Origin: Dactylosporangium fulvum
GTDB lineage: Bacteria; Actinomycetota; Actinomycetes; Mycobacteriales; Micromonosporaceae
DNA length: 64,000 nt
Direction: 5' to 3'
NCBI RefSeq assembly: GCF_025137375.1
Contig: NZ_CP073720.1
Span: 5,604,501 to 5,668,500, forward strand
The notes under the pieces are model-generated. The model saw nothing but the letters and a program-made list of their open reading frames with translations, was not told the origin of the DNA and did no database searches. Positions 52,922 through 61,599 of the stretch are shown here, in pieces. Both the position numbers and the translations under genes were made by a program. How positions within the stretch are numbered: position 1 is the first letter of the stretch; each line of letters begins with the position of its first letter.

Positions 52922-53949
52922 GTCGCGGCGGCGTGGCAGGCGCCCCAGCCGTCGGCGCGGGCCACGATGCGGCCGTGCTCGACCCGCACCGCGGTCTCGG
53001 TCGCGTCGCTGACCGCGTCGACGCCGGCCGCCGCGGCCAGCGCGCCGGTCTCGTCGACGACGAGGTGCAGCTCGGGCCAGGCCTCCGGCGGGACGGCGTG
53101 CCGCAGCTGGTTGCGCAGCTCGGTCAGGGAGAGCCGGGCGAGCGGGGCCAGCTCGTCGGGCTGGCTCGTCACCAGGATCGCGGTGACCTCCGCGCCGGCG
53201 CGGACCGCCTCCTCGACCGCGGACAGGCGGTGCAGGCCGAGCACGGCCACGACGCCGTCGTGCGGCCCGGCCGGGGTCCCGCGCAGTTCGTCCACGATGG
53301 ACGGTGGCTGCCACGGCGCGTCGGCCGCGCGGACCGGGGTGACCAGCGGCGGCAGGGGCCAGTGGTCGTCGAGGTCGAGGTCGGCGAGCTGCTCACAGGC
53401 GCGCACGACGTTGAACGGCTCGCCGAAGCCGGGTGCGGCGGCGGCGAGCTGGCTGCTGCCGTGCAGCAGGGTGAGCGCGGTCTCGGCGAGGCGGACCTGA
53501 CGGGGCCGGCGCCCGAGCCGCTCCAGCGCGAGCCCGAGGACAAGCGCGTCGAGGCGCTTCAGCTGTGCGTACGGCCGGCGGACGCGCTCGTCGGCGATGA
53601 CCTCCGGGACCAGGTCGACCCCGAGCCACGCCGGCTCGTCGGCGTCGGTGGCCAGCGGAAGGCGGGCGACCCAGGCCCGGGCCAGCGCACCGAGAGCGTC
53701 CCGGACGCTCGCTGACCGGGCGGCCGGCGGCACGGGCGCGCCGGCGGCGTCGTCGGCGAGCACCGCGAAGTACAACGCCCGCTTGCCGGGAAAATTCGAG
53801 TACACGGCGCCGCGGGTGAGCTCGGCCCGCTCCGCGATGGTGTCGATCTTCGCCTCGCGGAAGCCGCGCTCGGCGAACTCTGCGCGGGCCGCGGCGAGCA
53901 CACGGGCCCGGTTGCGCTCCTGCGTCTCGGCGCGGGTCAGCCGCGCCAT
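52909..53949 (-). CDS. TetR regulator with C-terminal redoxin-like domain
   Basis: 346 residues, far longer than usual TetR (about 200). N-terminal HTH about 10-55 (IDTIAERAELTRGAVYSNFPGKRALYF) and ligand domain to about 190. The C-terminal about 215-346 (GVVAVLGLHRLSAVEEAV; LVVDETGALAAAAGVDAVSD; TAVRVEHGRIVARADG) resembles the strand-helix order of an AhpC/TSA-like redoxin, with a Cys near 339 in WGACHAAA. ATG 53949 follows GGGGAGGG. Divergent from a P450 across a perfect 21-bp operator. A redox-sensing role is inference. Confidence 0.82.
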   Translation of the reverse strand: MARLTRAETQERNRARVLAAARAEFAERGFREAKIDTIAERAELTRGAVYSNFPGKRALYFAVLADDAAGAPVPPAARSASVRDALGALARAWVARLPLATDADEPAWLGVDLVPEVIADERVRRPYAQLKRLDALVLGLALERLGRRPRQVRLAETALTLLHGSSQLAAAAPGFGEPFNVVRACEQLADLDLDDHWPLPPLVTPVRAADAPWQPPSIVDELRGTPAGPHDGVVAVLGLHRLSAVEEAVRAGAEVTAILVTSQPDELAPLARLSLTELRNQLRHAVPPEAWPELHLVVDETGALAAAAGVDAVSDATETAVRVEHGRIVARADGWGACHAAATYRA

Positions 53950-54054
53950 CCGGCACCCTCCCCGGGGCCGTTCCGCCCGGCGTGGCCCGCGAGGCCGCGC
54001 CGGCCGCCGAGATCCTCCGTTGCGTGATCCACGACCACACGATACCGTCACCAC

Positions 54055-54075
54055 TCAGATGACGAGAACATCTGA
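54055..54075. promoter_or_regulatory. Perfect TetR-type operator between TetR-redoxin and P450
   Basis: TCAGATG-N7-CATCTGA, perfect 7-bp arms, 11 bp upstream of the P450 start codon and about 105 bp from the TetR start. The right arm lies at the likely P450 promoter/RBS, so binding should block P450 expression. Confidence 0.7.
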
Positions 54076-54086
54076 TTGGAGTATCT

Positions 54087-55169
54087 GTGGAATTCAGCGA
54101 TGTGCTCGCCGACCCTGTCGCCGCATACCGACGGGCCCGCGAGGAGGCGCCCGTCGCCCGCCTCGGGCCGATGTGGGTGGTCCTGCGCCACGCCGAGGCG
54201 CGGACGGTGCTCACCGACCAGCGGTTCGCGCTCAGCGCGGCGAGCTACCTCCAGCGGCCGGACGTGCCGGAGCGGTACCGGCCGTACCTGCGGACGATGC
54301 AGGAGATGGAGGGCGCGGAGCACCAGCGCCTGCGCCGGCTGGTGGCGCCCTCGTTCAGCCCGCGGGAGGCCGAGGCGATGCGGCCGCGGATCGCGGCGAT
54401 CGTCGAGCGCCTGCTGGACGAGGCGGTGCGGGACAAGGAGGTCGACCTGCTGCGGGACTTCGCGACACCGCTGCCGATGGAGGTGATCTGCGAGCTGATC
54501 GGCGTCCCGCCCGCGGACCGGCCACGGTGGCGGGTCTACGGCGCGGCCGTCGCCGGCGGGCACGGCAAGGCGTTCGCCGAGGCGATCCCGGCCATCATCG
54601 ACGACGCCGCGAACGTCGACGCGCGGTTCGGCGGGGAGCTCACCGAGACCGAGCGGGTCACGCTGGTCTGGCACCTGGTGCTCGCCGGTCAGGTCCCGGC
54701 GAACCTCATCGCCAACGCGGTCGCGGCCCTGCTCGAACATCCTGCCCAGCTCGCCGAGCTGCGCGAGGTGCCGGCGCTCATGCCGCAGGCGGTGGAGGAG
54801 CTGACCCGGTGGTGCGGTCCCCAGCTGCTGACCATCCCGCGGTACGCGCAGCAGGACGTAAACCTGGGCGGTGTCCCGATCCCGAAGGGCGACCCGGTCA
54901 CCGTGTCGATCCTGTCCGCCAACCGCGACCCGCGGGTGTTCGACGACCCGGACACCCTCGACCTGCGCCGGGTCGCGACCGGCCATCTGGGCTACGCGCA
55001 CGGCCCGCACTTCTGCCTCGGCGCGCCGCTCGCCCGGGTGCAGACCGAGCTGGCGCTGAGCGCGGTCCTGCGCCGGTTCCCGGACCTGGCGCCGGCGCCG
55101 GGCGAGGAGGCCCGCCGCCTGCCCGACCCCGGGACCTGGCGGCTGGCGTCACTGCGCGTCGTCGGCTGA
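54087..55169 (+). CDS. Cytochrome P450 with atypical I-helix
   Basis: 360 residues, short for a class I bacterial P450 (about 400). Haem-ligand loop YAHGPHFCLGAPLARVQ (Cys about 309), EELTR as the ExxR motif (Glu about 237), and the RDP-x-x-F-DDPDTLDLRR region are intact. The I-helix reads LVLAGQVPANLIAN (about 198-210), where A-G-x-D/E-T is usual, so the acid-alcohol pair that delivers protons is missing. GTG 54087 with GGAG. It may use peroxide or an unusual substrate-assisted mechanism. No ferredoxin gene is adjacent. Confidence 0.9.
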   Translation: MEFSDVLADPVAAYRRAREEAPVARLGPMWVVLRHAEARTVLTDQRFALSAASYLQRPDVPERYRPYLRTMQEMEGAEHQRLRRLVAPSFSPREAEAMRPRIAAIVERLLDEAVRDKEVDLLRDFATPLPMEVICELIGVPPADRPRWRVYGAAVAGGHGKAFAEAIPAIIDDAANVDARFGGELTETERVTLVWHLVLAGQVPANLIANAVAALLEHPAQLAELREVPALMPQAVEELTRWCGPQLLTIPRYAQQDVNLGGVPIPKGDPVTVSILSANRDPRVFDDPDTLDLRRVATGHLGYAHGPHFCLGAPLARVQTELALSAVLRRFPDLAPAPGEEARRLPDPGTWRLASLRVVG

Positions 55170-55198
55170 GCCCGCCTGTCGCAGCGCCTCCCGCCGCA

Positions 55199-55231
55199 GC
55201 GGGGCCGGCCACCGTCGACGGCCGGCCCCGC
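55199..55231. terminator. Strong hairpin after the P450 gene
   Basis: GCGGGGCCGGCC / GGCCGGCCCCGC, 12-bp arms with a 9-nt loop, 30 bp after the P450 stop; no T tract. Confidence 0.55.
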
Positions 55232-55298
55232 CGTGACCACCCCGATCCGCCGCGGCGGGCCGGCACGCGTCGTGATCAGTCAGACGTAAGGTGTCGAC

Positions 55299-56822
55299 AT
55301 GCGCAATGCCACTTTCACCGCGTCGGCCCGGAAGGTAGGGCTGCGCTCCGAGCGCGGACCGGTGCTCGCGTCGGTGATGCTGACCACCGGACTGGTCGCA
55401 CTGGACAGCACGATCATCGCCACCGCCGTGCCGTCCGTCGTGCGCGACCTCGGCGGGTTCGCGCACTTCCCGTGGCTGTTCTCCGTCTACCTGCTCACCG
55501 CGGCGGTCACCACCCCGCTCTACGGCAAGCTCGCCGACGTCTTCGGCCGCAAGCCGGTCATGCTGTTCGGCGTCGCCGTCTTCCTGCTCGGCTCGGTGCT
55601 GTGCGGCGCCGCCTGGGGCATGCTCTCCCTCATCATCTTCCGCGCCGTGCAGGGCATCGGCGCCGGCGCCATCCAGCCGATGAGCATGACCATCATCGGC
55701 GACCTCTACACCGTCGAGGAGCGGGCCAGGGTCCAGGGCTACGTCGCCGGGGTGTGGGGCGTCTCCTCCGTGATCGGGCCGACGCTCGGCGGGGTCTTCT
55801 CGGAGTACCTCTCCTGGCGCTGGATCTTCTTCGTCAACATCCCGCTCGGCCTCGTCGCCGCGTGGATGCTGATCCGGCACCTCAAGGAGCAGGTCCAGCG
55901 CCGCGAGCACCGCGTCGACTACCTCGGCGCCACGCTGCTCGTCACCGGCTGCACCCTGCTCATCCTCGGCACGCTCGAGGGCGGGATCACCTGGCCGTGG
56001 GCGTCGGCGCCGAGCATCACCATCTTCGCCGCCGGCGCGCTGCTCATCGCCGCGTTCGTGTTCGTCGAGCGCCGGGCCGCCGAGCCGGTCCTGCCGCTGT
56101 GGGTGTTCCGGCACCGCACCCTCGTCGGCGGCAACGTCGCCTCGCTCATCATCGGCGCGCTGCTCATCGGCCTCAGCTCGTACGTGCCGAACTTCGCCCA
56201 GGGGGTCCTCGGCGCCAGCGCCGTCGTCGCCGGCTTCGTCCTGGCGGCGATGACCCTCGGCTGGCCGATCGCGGCGACCGCGTCCGGCCACATCTACCTG
56301 AAGATCGGCTTCCGCAACACCGCACTGGTCGGCAGTGTCGTCGTCATCGCCGGTACGGTCCTGTGCGCGCTCCTCAGCCGGCACACCACGATCCTCATGC
56401 TCGGCCTCGCCTGCTTCGTCATCGGCGTCGGCCTCGGCCTCATGTCCAGCCCTTCGCTGGTCGCCGTCCAGTCCGTCGTCGGCTGGGAGCGCCGCGGCAT
56501 GGTCACCGGCACCAACATGTTCTTCCGCTCGATCGGCAGCGCCGTCGGCGTGGCCGTGTTCGGCGCGATCGCCAACACCACCCTCGAGCGCCGCTTCGCC
56601 GACGCCCCGCCCGACATCCGCCCGGAACTCGCCGCCGGCACCGACGCGACGAGCATCGTGCTGAAGGCCGGGCAGGCGACCGGCGCGGTCGCCGACTACG
56701 TCCGATCCAGCCTCTACGCGGCCACCCACCACGTGTTCGTCGCCCTCGCCGTCGTCGGTGTCCTCGCCGTCGGCGCGCTGCTGCTCATGCCCCGCCGCAC
56801 CGAGCAGATCCCCGTCGAGTGA
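55299..56822 (+). CDS. DHA2-family MFS exporter (EmrB/QacA type)
   Basis: 507 residues, about 14 membrane segments. Motifs: LDSTIIATAVPSVVRDLGG (motif D1), GKLADVFGRKPVMLFG (motif A) and GVSSVIGPTLGGVFSEYLSWRWIFFVNIPLG (motif C). A proton-driven exporter of drugs or other amphiphiles. ATG 55299. It could share a regulator with the P450 region, but the hairpin between suggests a separate transcript. Confidence 0.93.
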   Translation: MRNATFTASARKVGLRSERGPVLASVMLTTGLVALDSTIIATAVPSVVRDLGGFAHFPWLFSVYLLTAAVTTPLYGKLADVFGRKPVMLFGVAVFLLGSVLCGAAWGMLSLIIFRAVQGIGAGAIQPMSMTIIGDLYTVEERARVQGYVAGVWGVSSVIGPTLGGVFSEYLSWRWIFFVNIPLGLVAAWMLIRHLKEQVQRREHRVDYLGATLLVTGCTLLILGTLEGGITWPWASAPSITIFAAGALLIAAFVFVERRAAEPVLPLWVFRHRTLVGGNVASLIIGALLIGLSSYVPNFAQGVLGASAVVAGFVLAAMTLGWPIAATASGHIYLKIGFRNTALVGSVVVIAGTVLCALLSRHTTILMLGLACFVIGVGLGLMSSPSLVAVQSVVGWERRGMVTGTNMFFRSIGSAVGVAVFGAIANTTLERRFADAPPDIRPELAAGTDATSIVLKAGQATGAVADYVRSSLYAATHHVFVALAVVGVLAVGALLLMPRRTEQIPVE

Positions 56823-56838
56823 GCGGCGGGGCCGGCGG

Positions 56839-57933
56839 TCACCGCGCGGGTCCGTCGAGCAGTTTCGTGAAGAACCCGCGCACGTCGGCGACCAGCAGGT
56901 CCGGCGACTGGTGGGCGGCGAAGTGGCCGGGCCGGTCGTACTCGTGCCACGACACGATGTTCGTGTGCTCCAACTCCGCCAGCCGGCGCACCGACGGCCA
57001 GTCCTCGGTGAACTGGGCCAGCCCGACGGGCACGGTCGTCGGCGGCCGGGGCGGCGTCCTGTCGAACTCGTAGTACAGGCGCATCGCCGACGGCGCCGTG
57101 CCGGTCAGCCAGTAGATCATGACGTTGGTCAGGACGAAGTCCGGGTCGAGGCCCTCCCGGAAGATCTGCAGGTGCCAGGCGAGCAGGCCGACGGGCGAGT
57201 CCATGAGCGCGTGGGCGAGGGTGTGCGGCTGCTGGCGGTGCAGGATGCCGTACGCGTCGAGGTGGTCGCGGCCCCACCGCCGGCCGGCGAGCGCCGCCTC
57301 CTCCTCGGCGTTCTGCGGCGTGAAGCCGGTGCCCGCCCCGTCGAAGAGCTGTGTGACGTGCGCGCCGACGACCGCGCCGGGGTCGGCCGTGCCGACCTCC
57401 GGGGCGATGTACGAGCCCCAGTCGTTGCCCACGGCGCCGTACCGCTCGTAGCCCAGCTGCCGCATGAGGGTCGCCCAGGCGCGGGCGATCCGGGGGACGT
57501 TCCAGCCGGGCTCGCCGGTGGGGCCGGAGAACCCGAACCCGGGCAGCGACGGGATCACGAGGTGGAACGCGAGCCCGCCGCCGGCCGGCTCGGTGAGCGG
57601 CTCGATGACGTCGAGGAACTCCGCGACGGAGCCGGGCCAGCCGTGGCTGAGCACCAGCGGCAGGGCGTCCGGGCGGGGTGAACGGACGTGGAGGAAGTGG
57701 ATCCGCTGGCCGTCGATGACGGTCTCGTACTGCGGGTGCCGGTTGAGCTCCGCCTCCCACCGGCGCCAGTCGTAGCCGTCGCGCCAGTAGTCGACGAGCT
57801 CCCGCACCAGCTTCCCGGGCACGCCGTAGTCCCACAGCTCGCCGGGCGCGTCGAGGGCGAACCTGGCGCGTTCGAGCCGGCGCCGCAGGTCGTCGAGGTC
57901 TTCCTGGGCAATGTCGATCACAGATGCCTTCAT
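56839..57933 (-). CDS. Epoxide hydrolase (microsomal-type, EHN domain plus alpha/beta hydrolase)
   Basis: 364 residues. N-terminal EHN domain (IDIAQEDLDDLRRRLERARF; WRRWEAELNRHPQY). Alpha/beta-hydrolase core: oxyanion motif HGWPGS, nucleophile Asp in GNDWGSY (about 185), ring-opening Tyr in the cap, and C-terminal acid/His segment HEYDRPGHFAAHQSP with the catalytic His. Converts epoxides to diols. ATG 57933 preferred because homology starts at MKASVIDI; ATG 57981 is in frame upstream. Convergent with the MFS gene. Confidence 0.93.
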   Translation of the reverse strand: MKASVIDIAQEDLDDLRRRLERARFALDAPGELWDYGVPGKLVRELVDYWRDGYDWRRWEAELNRHPQYETVIDGQRIHFLHVRSPRPDALPLVLSHGWPGSVAEFLDVIEPLTEPAGGGLAFHLVIPSLPGFGFSGPTGEPGWNVPRIARAWATLMRQLGYERYGAVGNDWGSYIAPEVGTADPGAVVGAHVTQLFDGAGTGFTPQNAEEEAALAGRRWGRDHLDAYGILHRQQPHTLAHALMDSPVGLLAWHLQIFREGLDPDFVLTNVMIYWLTGTAPSAMRLYYEFDRTPPRPPTTVPVGLAQFTEDWPSVRRLAELEHTNIVSWHEYDRPGHFAAHQSPDLLVADVRGFFTKLLDGPAR

Positions 57934-58051
57934 ACCCCGACGACGAACAGCCCGTGCCCCGGTCGACACCTCCTCTGGCATCCTAGGAAACTAGGCTGAA
58001 TATCCCGGTTTCGGCACCGGGAAACGGCGGCCCGGTTGGTACGGTGCGACG

Positions 58052-59011
58052 GTGAGCAAGGCCGACGAGGAGCGCGACGGGGTCGCCCTCACCAACCTGG
58101 ACCAGCCGCTGTTCGACGGGGCCGGGGCGACCAAGCGCGACCTGGTCGACTACCTCGACGCCGTCCACGACCGCATCATCCCGGTGCTGCGCGACCGGCC
58201 GTTGTCCGTCGTGCGGATCATGCGTGGCCAGGAGTCGTTCATGCAGAAGAACGTCCCCAAGTACACGCCGGACTGGGTGCCCACCGTCAGCATGTGGGCG
58301 GAGAGCTCGAAGCGCGACGTCACCTACGCGTTGTGCAACGACCGGCGCACCCTGCTGTGGTTCGGCAACCAGCGGGCGGTGGAGTACCATCCGACGCTCG
58401 TGCGGGCCGACGACTGGGCGCACACCACGCACATGGTCCTGGACCTCGACCCGCCGTCACCCGAGGAGTTCGGGCTCGCCGTCGCGGCGGCGCGGCTGAT
58501 CCGCACCGTGCTCACCGACGCCGGGCTGGACAGCGCGGTGAAGACCAGCGGCGCCAAGGGTCTGCACGTGTTCGTGCCGATCGACGGCCACGCACCGATG
58601 GACGACGTGGCGGGCGCGACCCGGGCGGTGGCCGCGCGGGCCGAGCGGCTCGACCCGAAGCTCGCCACGACCGCGTTCATCCGCGACGACCGGCAGGGCA
58701 AGGTCTTCCTCGACCCGACCCGCGTCGGCGGCGCGACGGTGGTGTCGGCGTACAGCCCGCGGCTGCGGCCCGGCACCCCGGTGTCGTTCCCGCTGTCGTG
58801 GGACGATCTCGACGACGTGCGCCCCGCCGACTTCACCGTCCACACCGCGCCGGGGCTGCTGGGCGACGCCGACCCGTGGGCGGCCGCCATGCCGGCGCCG
58901 CAGCGGATCCCGGACGACCTCGTCGCGGAGGGGCACACGATCCCGATCCCCCGCGTCCAGGCGATGCACGAGGGCAAGCGGCGAGCACGAGCCAAGAGGG
59001 AGGGCGCGTAG
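58052..59011 (+). CDS. LigD-type polymerase domain protein (archaeo-eukaryotic primase fold)
   Basis: 319 residues, a stand-alone PolDom without the ligase or nuclease modules. LTNLDQPLFDGAGATKRDLVDYLD is the family opening; the metal-binding pair is in MVLDLDPPS (Asp-x-Asp about 131-133); KTSGAKGLHVFVPI (about 168) and SFPLSWDDLDDVRPADFTV complete the core. Such proteins add nucleotides at broken DNA ends in Ku-dependent repair. No ku or ligase gene in the window. GTG 58052. The GrpB-like gene starts directly after its stop. Confidence 0.92.
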   Translation: MSKADEERDGVALTNLDQPLFDGAGATKRDLVDYLDAVHDRIIPVLRDRPLSVVRIMRGQESFMQKNVPKYTPDWVPTVSMWAESSKRDVTYALCNDRRTLLWFGNQRAVEYHPTLVRADDWAHTTHMVLDLDPPSPEEFGLAVAAARLIRTVLTDAGLDSAVKTSGAKGLHVFVPIDGHAPMDDVAGATRAVAARAERLDPKLATTAFIRDDRQGKVFLDPTRVGGATVVSAYSPRLRPGTPVSFPLSWDDLDDVRPADFTVHTAPGLLGDADPWAAAMPAPQRIPDDLVAEGHTIPIPRVQAMHEGKRRARAKREGA

Positions 59012-59575
59012 GTGCCCGTCGCCATCACCGCGCCGGACGCGACCTGGCGGCTCCGGGCGGCCCAGCTGATCGCGGAACTGCACGGCGCACTCGGCCCGCT
59101 CGCGCTGCGGATCGAGCACATCGGCAGCACCGCGATCCCGGGCATGGCCGCCAAGGCCGTCTACGACCTCCAGGTGAGCGTCGCCGACCTCGACGAGGCC
59201 GCCGCCGCGTTCGACCCGCCGCTGGCCGGGCTGGGCCTGCTCCGGAGGCCGTACGAGCACGATCACGTCCCGGCGGGCCGCACGGACTCCCCCGACCGGT
59301 GGCGCAAGCGCTACTGGTCCCGCACCGGCGACGAGCCGGTCAACCTGCACGTCCGGCTCGCGGGTTCGCCGAACGAGCGGCTGGCGCTGCTGTTCCGCGA
59401 CTGGTTCCGGGACCGTCCGGGGGCGGTGGCGGCCTACAGTGCCTTCAAGACCGCCCTCGCCGGCGCGGTCACCGACCCGGACGTCTACACGGACGTGAAG
59501 GATCCGGTGGTCGACCTGGTGATCGTGGCCGCCGAGGACTGGGCCGCGGCCACCGGCTGGAGTGCGGGCGGGTAG
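59012..59575 (+). CDS. GrpB family (UPF0157) nucleotidyltransferase-like protein
   Basis: 187 residues. Core motif IEHIGSTAIPGMAAKAVYDLQVSV, the family G-S-T-(S/A)-x-P-G signature with an Asp in the next strand, plus VNLHVRLAGSPNERLALLFRDWFR. GrpB proteins have a nucleotidyltransferase-like fold and are sometimes fused to CoaE; their reaction is not settled. GTG 59012 abuts the upstream stop, so it is coupled to the polymerase gene. Confidence 0.9.
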   Translation: MPVAITAPDATWRLRAAQLIAELHGALGPLALRIEHIGSTAIPGMAAKAVYDLQVSVADLDEAAAAFDPPLAGLGLLRRPYEHDHVPAGRTDSPDRWRKRYWSRTGDEPVNLHVRLAGSPNERLALLFRDWFRDRPGAVAAYSAFKTALAGAVTDPDVYTDVKDPVVDLVIVAAEDWAAATGWSAGG

Positions 59576-59581
59576 TCCGGG

Positions 59582-59614
59582 GCCGGCGACCGCTGCCCGG
59601 CAGGGGTCGCCGGC
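59582..59614. terminator. Hairpin between convergent genes
   Basis: GCCGGCGACC / GGTCGCCGGC, perfect 10-bp arms and a 13-nt loop, separating the GrpB stop from the VOC stop. No T tract. Confidence 0.6.
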
Positions 59615-60042
59615 TACTCGAAGTCCTGCGGCGTGAAGTCCCGCGACTCGACCAGGACCAACCAGTTGCCGGTGTTGTCCCGCATGACCGCCTCCACACC
59701 GTACGGCCGCTCGGACGGCTCCTGCAGGAACGTGACGCCCTTGGCGGTGAGCTCCTCGTAGGTCTTGCGGCAGTCGTCGACGCTCAGGCCGAGGCCGCCC
59801 ATGGAGCCCTTCTCCAGCTGGCGGCGCACGAACGCGGCCGCGTCGTCGTCGAGCGGCGGGCCGGGGGTCATCAGCGTGACCTCGATCTCCGGCTGCTTGG
59901 GATGCCGGATGGTGACCCAGCGGAAGTCCTCACCCATCGTGACGTCGGTGCCGGGCTCGAAGCCGAGCACGTCGACGTAGAAGTCACGGGTGGCGTCCTG
60001 GTCGAGGCAGTAGACGGTGACCAGCGAGATGTTCGTAATCAT
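59614..60042 (-). CDS. VOC superfamily protein (glyoxalase-like)
   Basis: 142 residues, two beta-alpha-beta-beta-beta units. LVTVYCLDQDATRDFYVDVLGFE opens the first and GLGLSVDDCRKTYEELTAKGVTF the second; Glu/His ligands (EIEVTL; GLSVDD; VLVESRDF) suggest a divalent metal site. Follows an AraC-type gene by 10 bp and is likely its operon partner. ATG 60042. Substrate unknown. Confidence 0.9.
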   Translation of the reverse strand: MITNISLVTVYCLDQDATRDFYVDVLGFEPGTDVTMGEDFRWVTIRHPKQPEIEVTLMTPGPPLDDDAAAFVRRQLEKGSMGGLGLSVDDCRKTYEELTAKGVTFLQEPSERPYGVEAVMRDNTGNWLVLVESRDFTPQDFE

Positions 60043-60052
60043 GGCGCTGACG

Positions 60053-60499
60053 TTACGTGCCGTCACCGGTGGCGCCTTCTCCGAAATTGCGCTCCGGCGT
60101 CCGCAGGACCCCGCACATGAACAGCCAGCAGCCGGGGACGTGCGCCTCGCCCTCGGCGGCCCACCGGTTGCGGTAGGCGATCGGGCTCTCCCCCACCAGC
60201 TGCGTGAACCGCGACGAGAACGAGCCCAGGCTGGCGAACCCGACGAGCATGCAGATCTCGGTCACCGTCAGGTTGGCCGAGCGCAGCAGGTCCTGCGCCC
60301 GCTCGATGCGGCGGCGGGTCACGTAGCGCATCGGCGTCTCGCCGTAGGTCGCCTCGAAGCAGCGCACGAAGTGGTACTTCGAGACGGCGGCGACGGCGGC
60401 AACCTGCGCGAGGTCCAGCGGCGTCTGATAGTTGCGGTCGATGTGGTCGCGGGCGCGCCGCAGGTGCGCGAGCAGTTCCACGGGCACCTGCCTGGTCAC
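60053..60499 (-). CDS. AraC family regulator (short form)
   Basis: 148 residues, HTH_18 domain only (about 10-105): LDLAQVAAVAAVSKYHFVRCFEATYGETPMRYV (first HTH) and TVTEICMLVGFASLGSFSSRFTQLVGESPIAYRNR (second). It lacks the usual N-terminal sensor. GTG 60499. Co-transcribed with a VOC protein, a frequent AraC-VOC pairing; a signal may come from that partner. Confidence 0.92.
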   Translation of the reverse strand: MTRQVPVELLAHLRRARDHIDRNYQTPLDLAQVAAVAAVSKYHFVRCFEATYGETPMRYVTRRRIERAQDLLRSANLTVTEICMLVGFASLGSFSSRFTQLVGESPIAYRNRWAAEGEAHVPGCWLFMCGVLRTPERNFGEGATGDGT

Positions 60500-60645
60500 C
60501 GCGCAACTCTACGGTGCCGTTCGGCGCGCGTGACGTCGTGGTCACCGTCGGACACGGCACGCCGCTTGGGGTTCACGATCGGGCCGGATTCCGCTAGCGT
60601 GGCCGCGCGAATAGATGCCGGTTGGCCGGATTAGGGGGATCCGAG

Positions 60646-61542
60646 GTGATTCGACGCAGGACAGCGCTCGCGCTGCGGATCATGGCGGTGGTGGCACTGC
60701 TGGGGTCGACCGCCTGTGACGACAACCGTGTCTCGCAGCGCGCGAGCCAGCCGGCCCCAACCGCCCCGGCCTCGTCCGCCGCCGTGGCGTCGCCCGGCCC
60801 GTCGGCGACGCGCTCGCCCAGCGCGCCGACGTCGCCCTCCAGCGGGCCGGCCTCACCGAAGCCGTCCTCGTCGGGCGTCGCGCGGACCGCCGAGGACGGG
60901 TTCGTGGTGCGGCCGCCGGGGAGCGGTCACGGCCCCGCCGCGACAGAGCTGTTCACCGGCGGCACCGCGGTCGCGCTGACCTTCGACGACGGCCCCGACC
61001 CGGTCAACACCCCGGCGATCCTCAAGGTGCTGCGGGACAACGGCGTGAAGGCGACCTTCTGCATGGTCGGCTTCCGGGTGCGCAACCATCCCGAGCTGGT
61101 GCGGCAGATCGCCGCCGACGGTCACACGCTGTGCAACCATTCGTGGCAGCACCTGATCAACCTGGCGAAGAAGGACCCCGCCTACATCGACTGGGATCTC
61201 CGCCACACCAACGAAATGATCCGCGCCGCGGTCGGCGCGGACGTGCCGATCAAGTACTTCCGCGCGCCCGGCGGCAACTTCACGCCGGAACTGGTCGCCA
61301 AGGCGCGGGAGCTCGGCATGGCGTCGATCTACTGGGACGTCGACCCGCGCGACTGGGACCACAAGCCCGACGCCGACCACGCGGCCCACATCCAGCGGGT
61401 CATCCGCGAGGTGAAGCAGCACGTCCGCGAGGGCTCGATCGTGCTGTCGCACGACAACGGCCAGCCCGACACCATCGTGGCCTACCGGACGCTGGTGCCC
61501 TGGCTCAAGAGGTACTTCACGCTGGAGGCGCTCCCCACCTGA
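60646..61542 (+). CDS. Polysaccharide deacetylase lipoprotein (NodB domain)
   Basis: 298 residues. Lipoprotein signal with STAC (lipobox Cys about 24), then a Ser/Pro/Ala-rich linker to about 80 and a NodB/CE4 domain: TFDDGPDPVNTPAI (motif 1, metal Asp), HSWQH (motif 2, zinc His pair), RAPGG (motif 3), YWDVDPRDWD (motif 4) and LSHDNG (motif 5). It de-N-acetylates peptidoglycan or chitin-like chains at the cell surface. GTG 60646 follows AGGGGG. Confidence 0.94.
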   Translation: MIRRRTALALRIMAVVALLGSTACDDNRVSQRASQPAPTAPASSAAVASPGPSATRSPSAPTSPSSGPASPKPSSSGVARTAEDGFVVRPPGSGHGPAATELFTGGTAVALTFDDGPDPVNTPAILKVLRDNGVKATFCMVGFRVRNHPELVRQIAADGHTLCNHSWQHLINLAKKDPAYIDWDLRHTNEMIRAAVGADVPIKYFRAPGGNFTPELVAKARELGMASIYWDVDPRDWDHKPDADHAAHIQRVIREVKQHVREGSIVLSHDNGQPDTIVAYRTLVPWLKRYFTLEALPT

Positions 61543-61599
61543 CCTTCGGCACACCCCGCGCCGCCCACCCAGGCCGGGCAGGCATGACACACCCGCACC

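Noticed and set aside
53597..57073. 1158-codon open frame spanning TetR, P450 and MFS genes
   Set aside because: Arg/Pro/Ala-rich out-of-frame reading across three well-supported genes on different strands.
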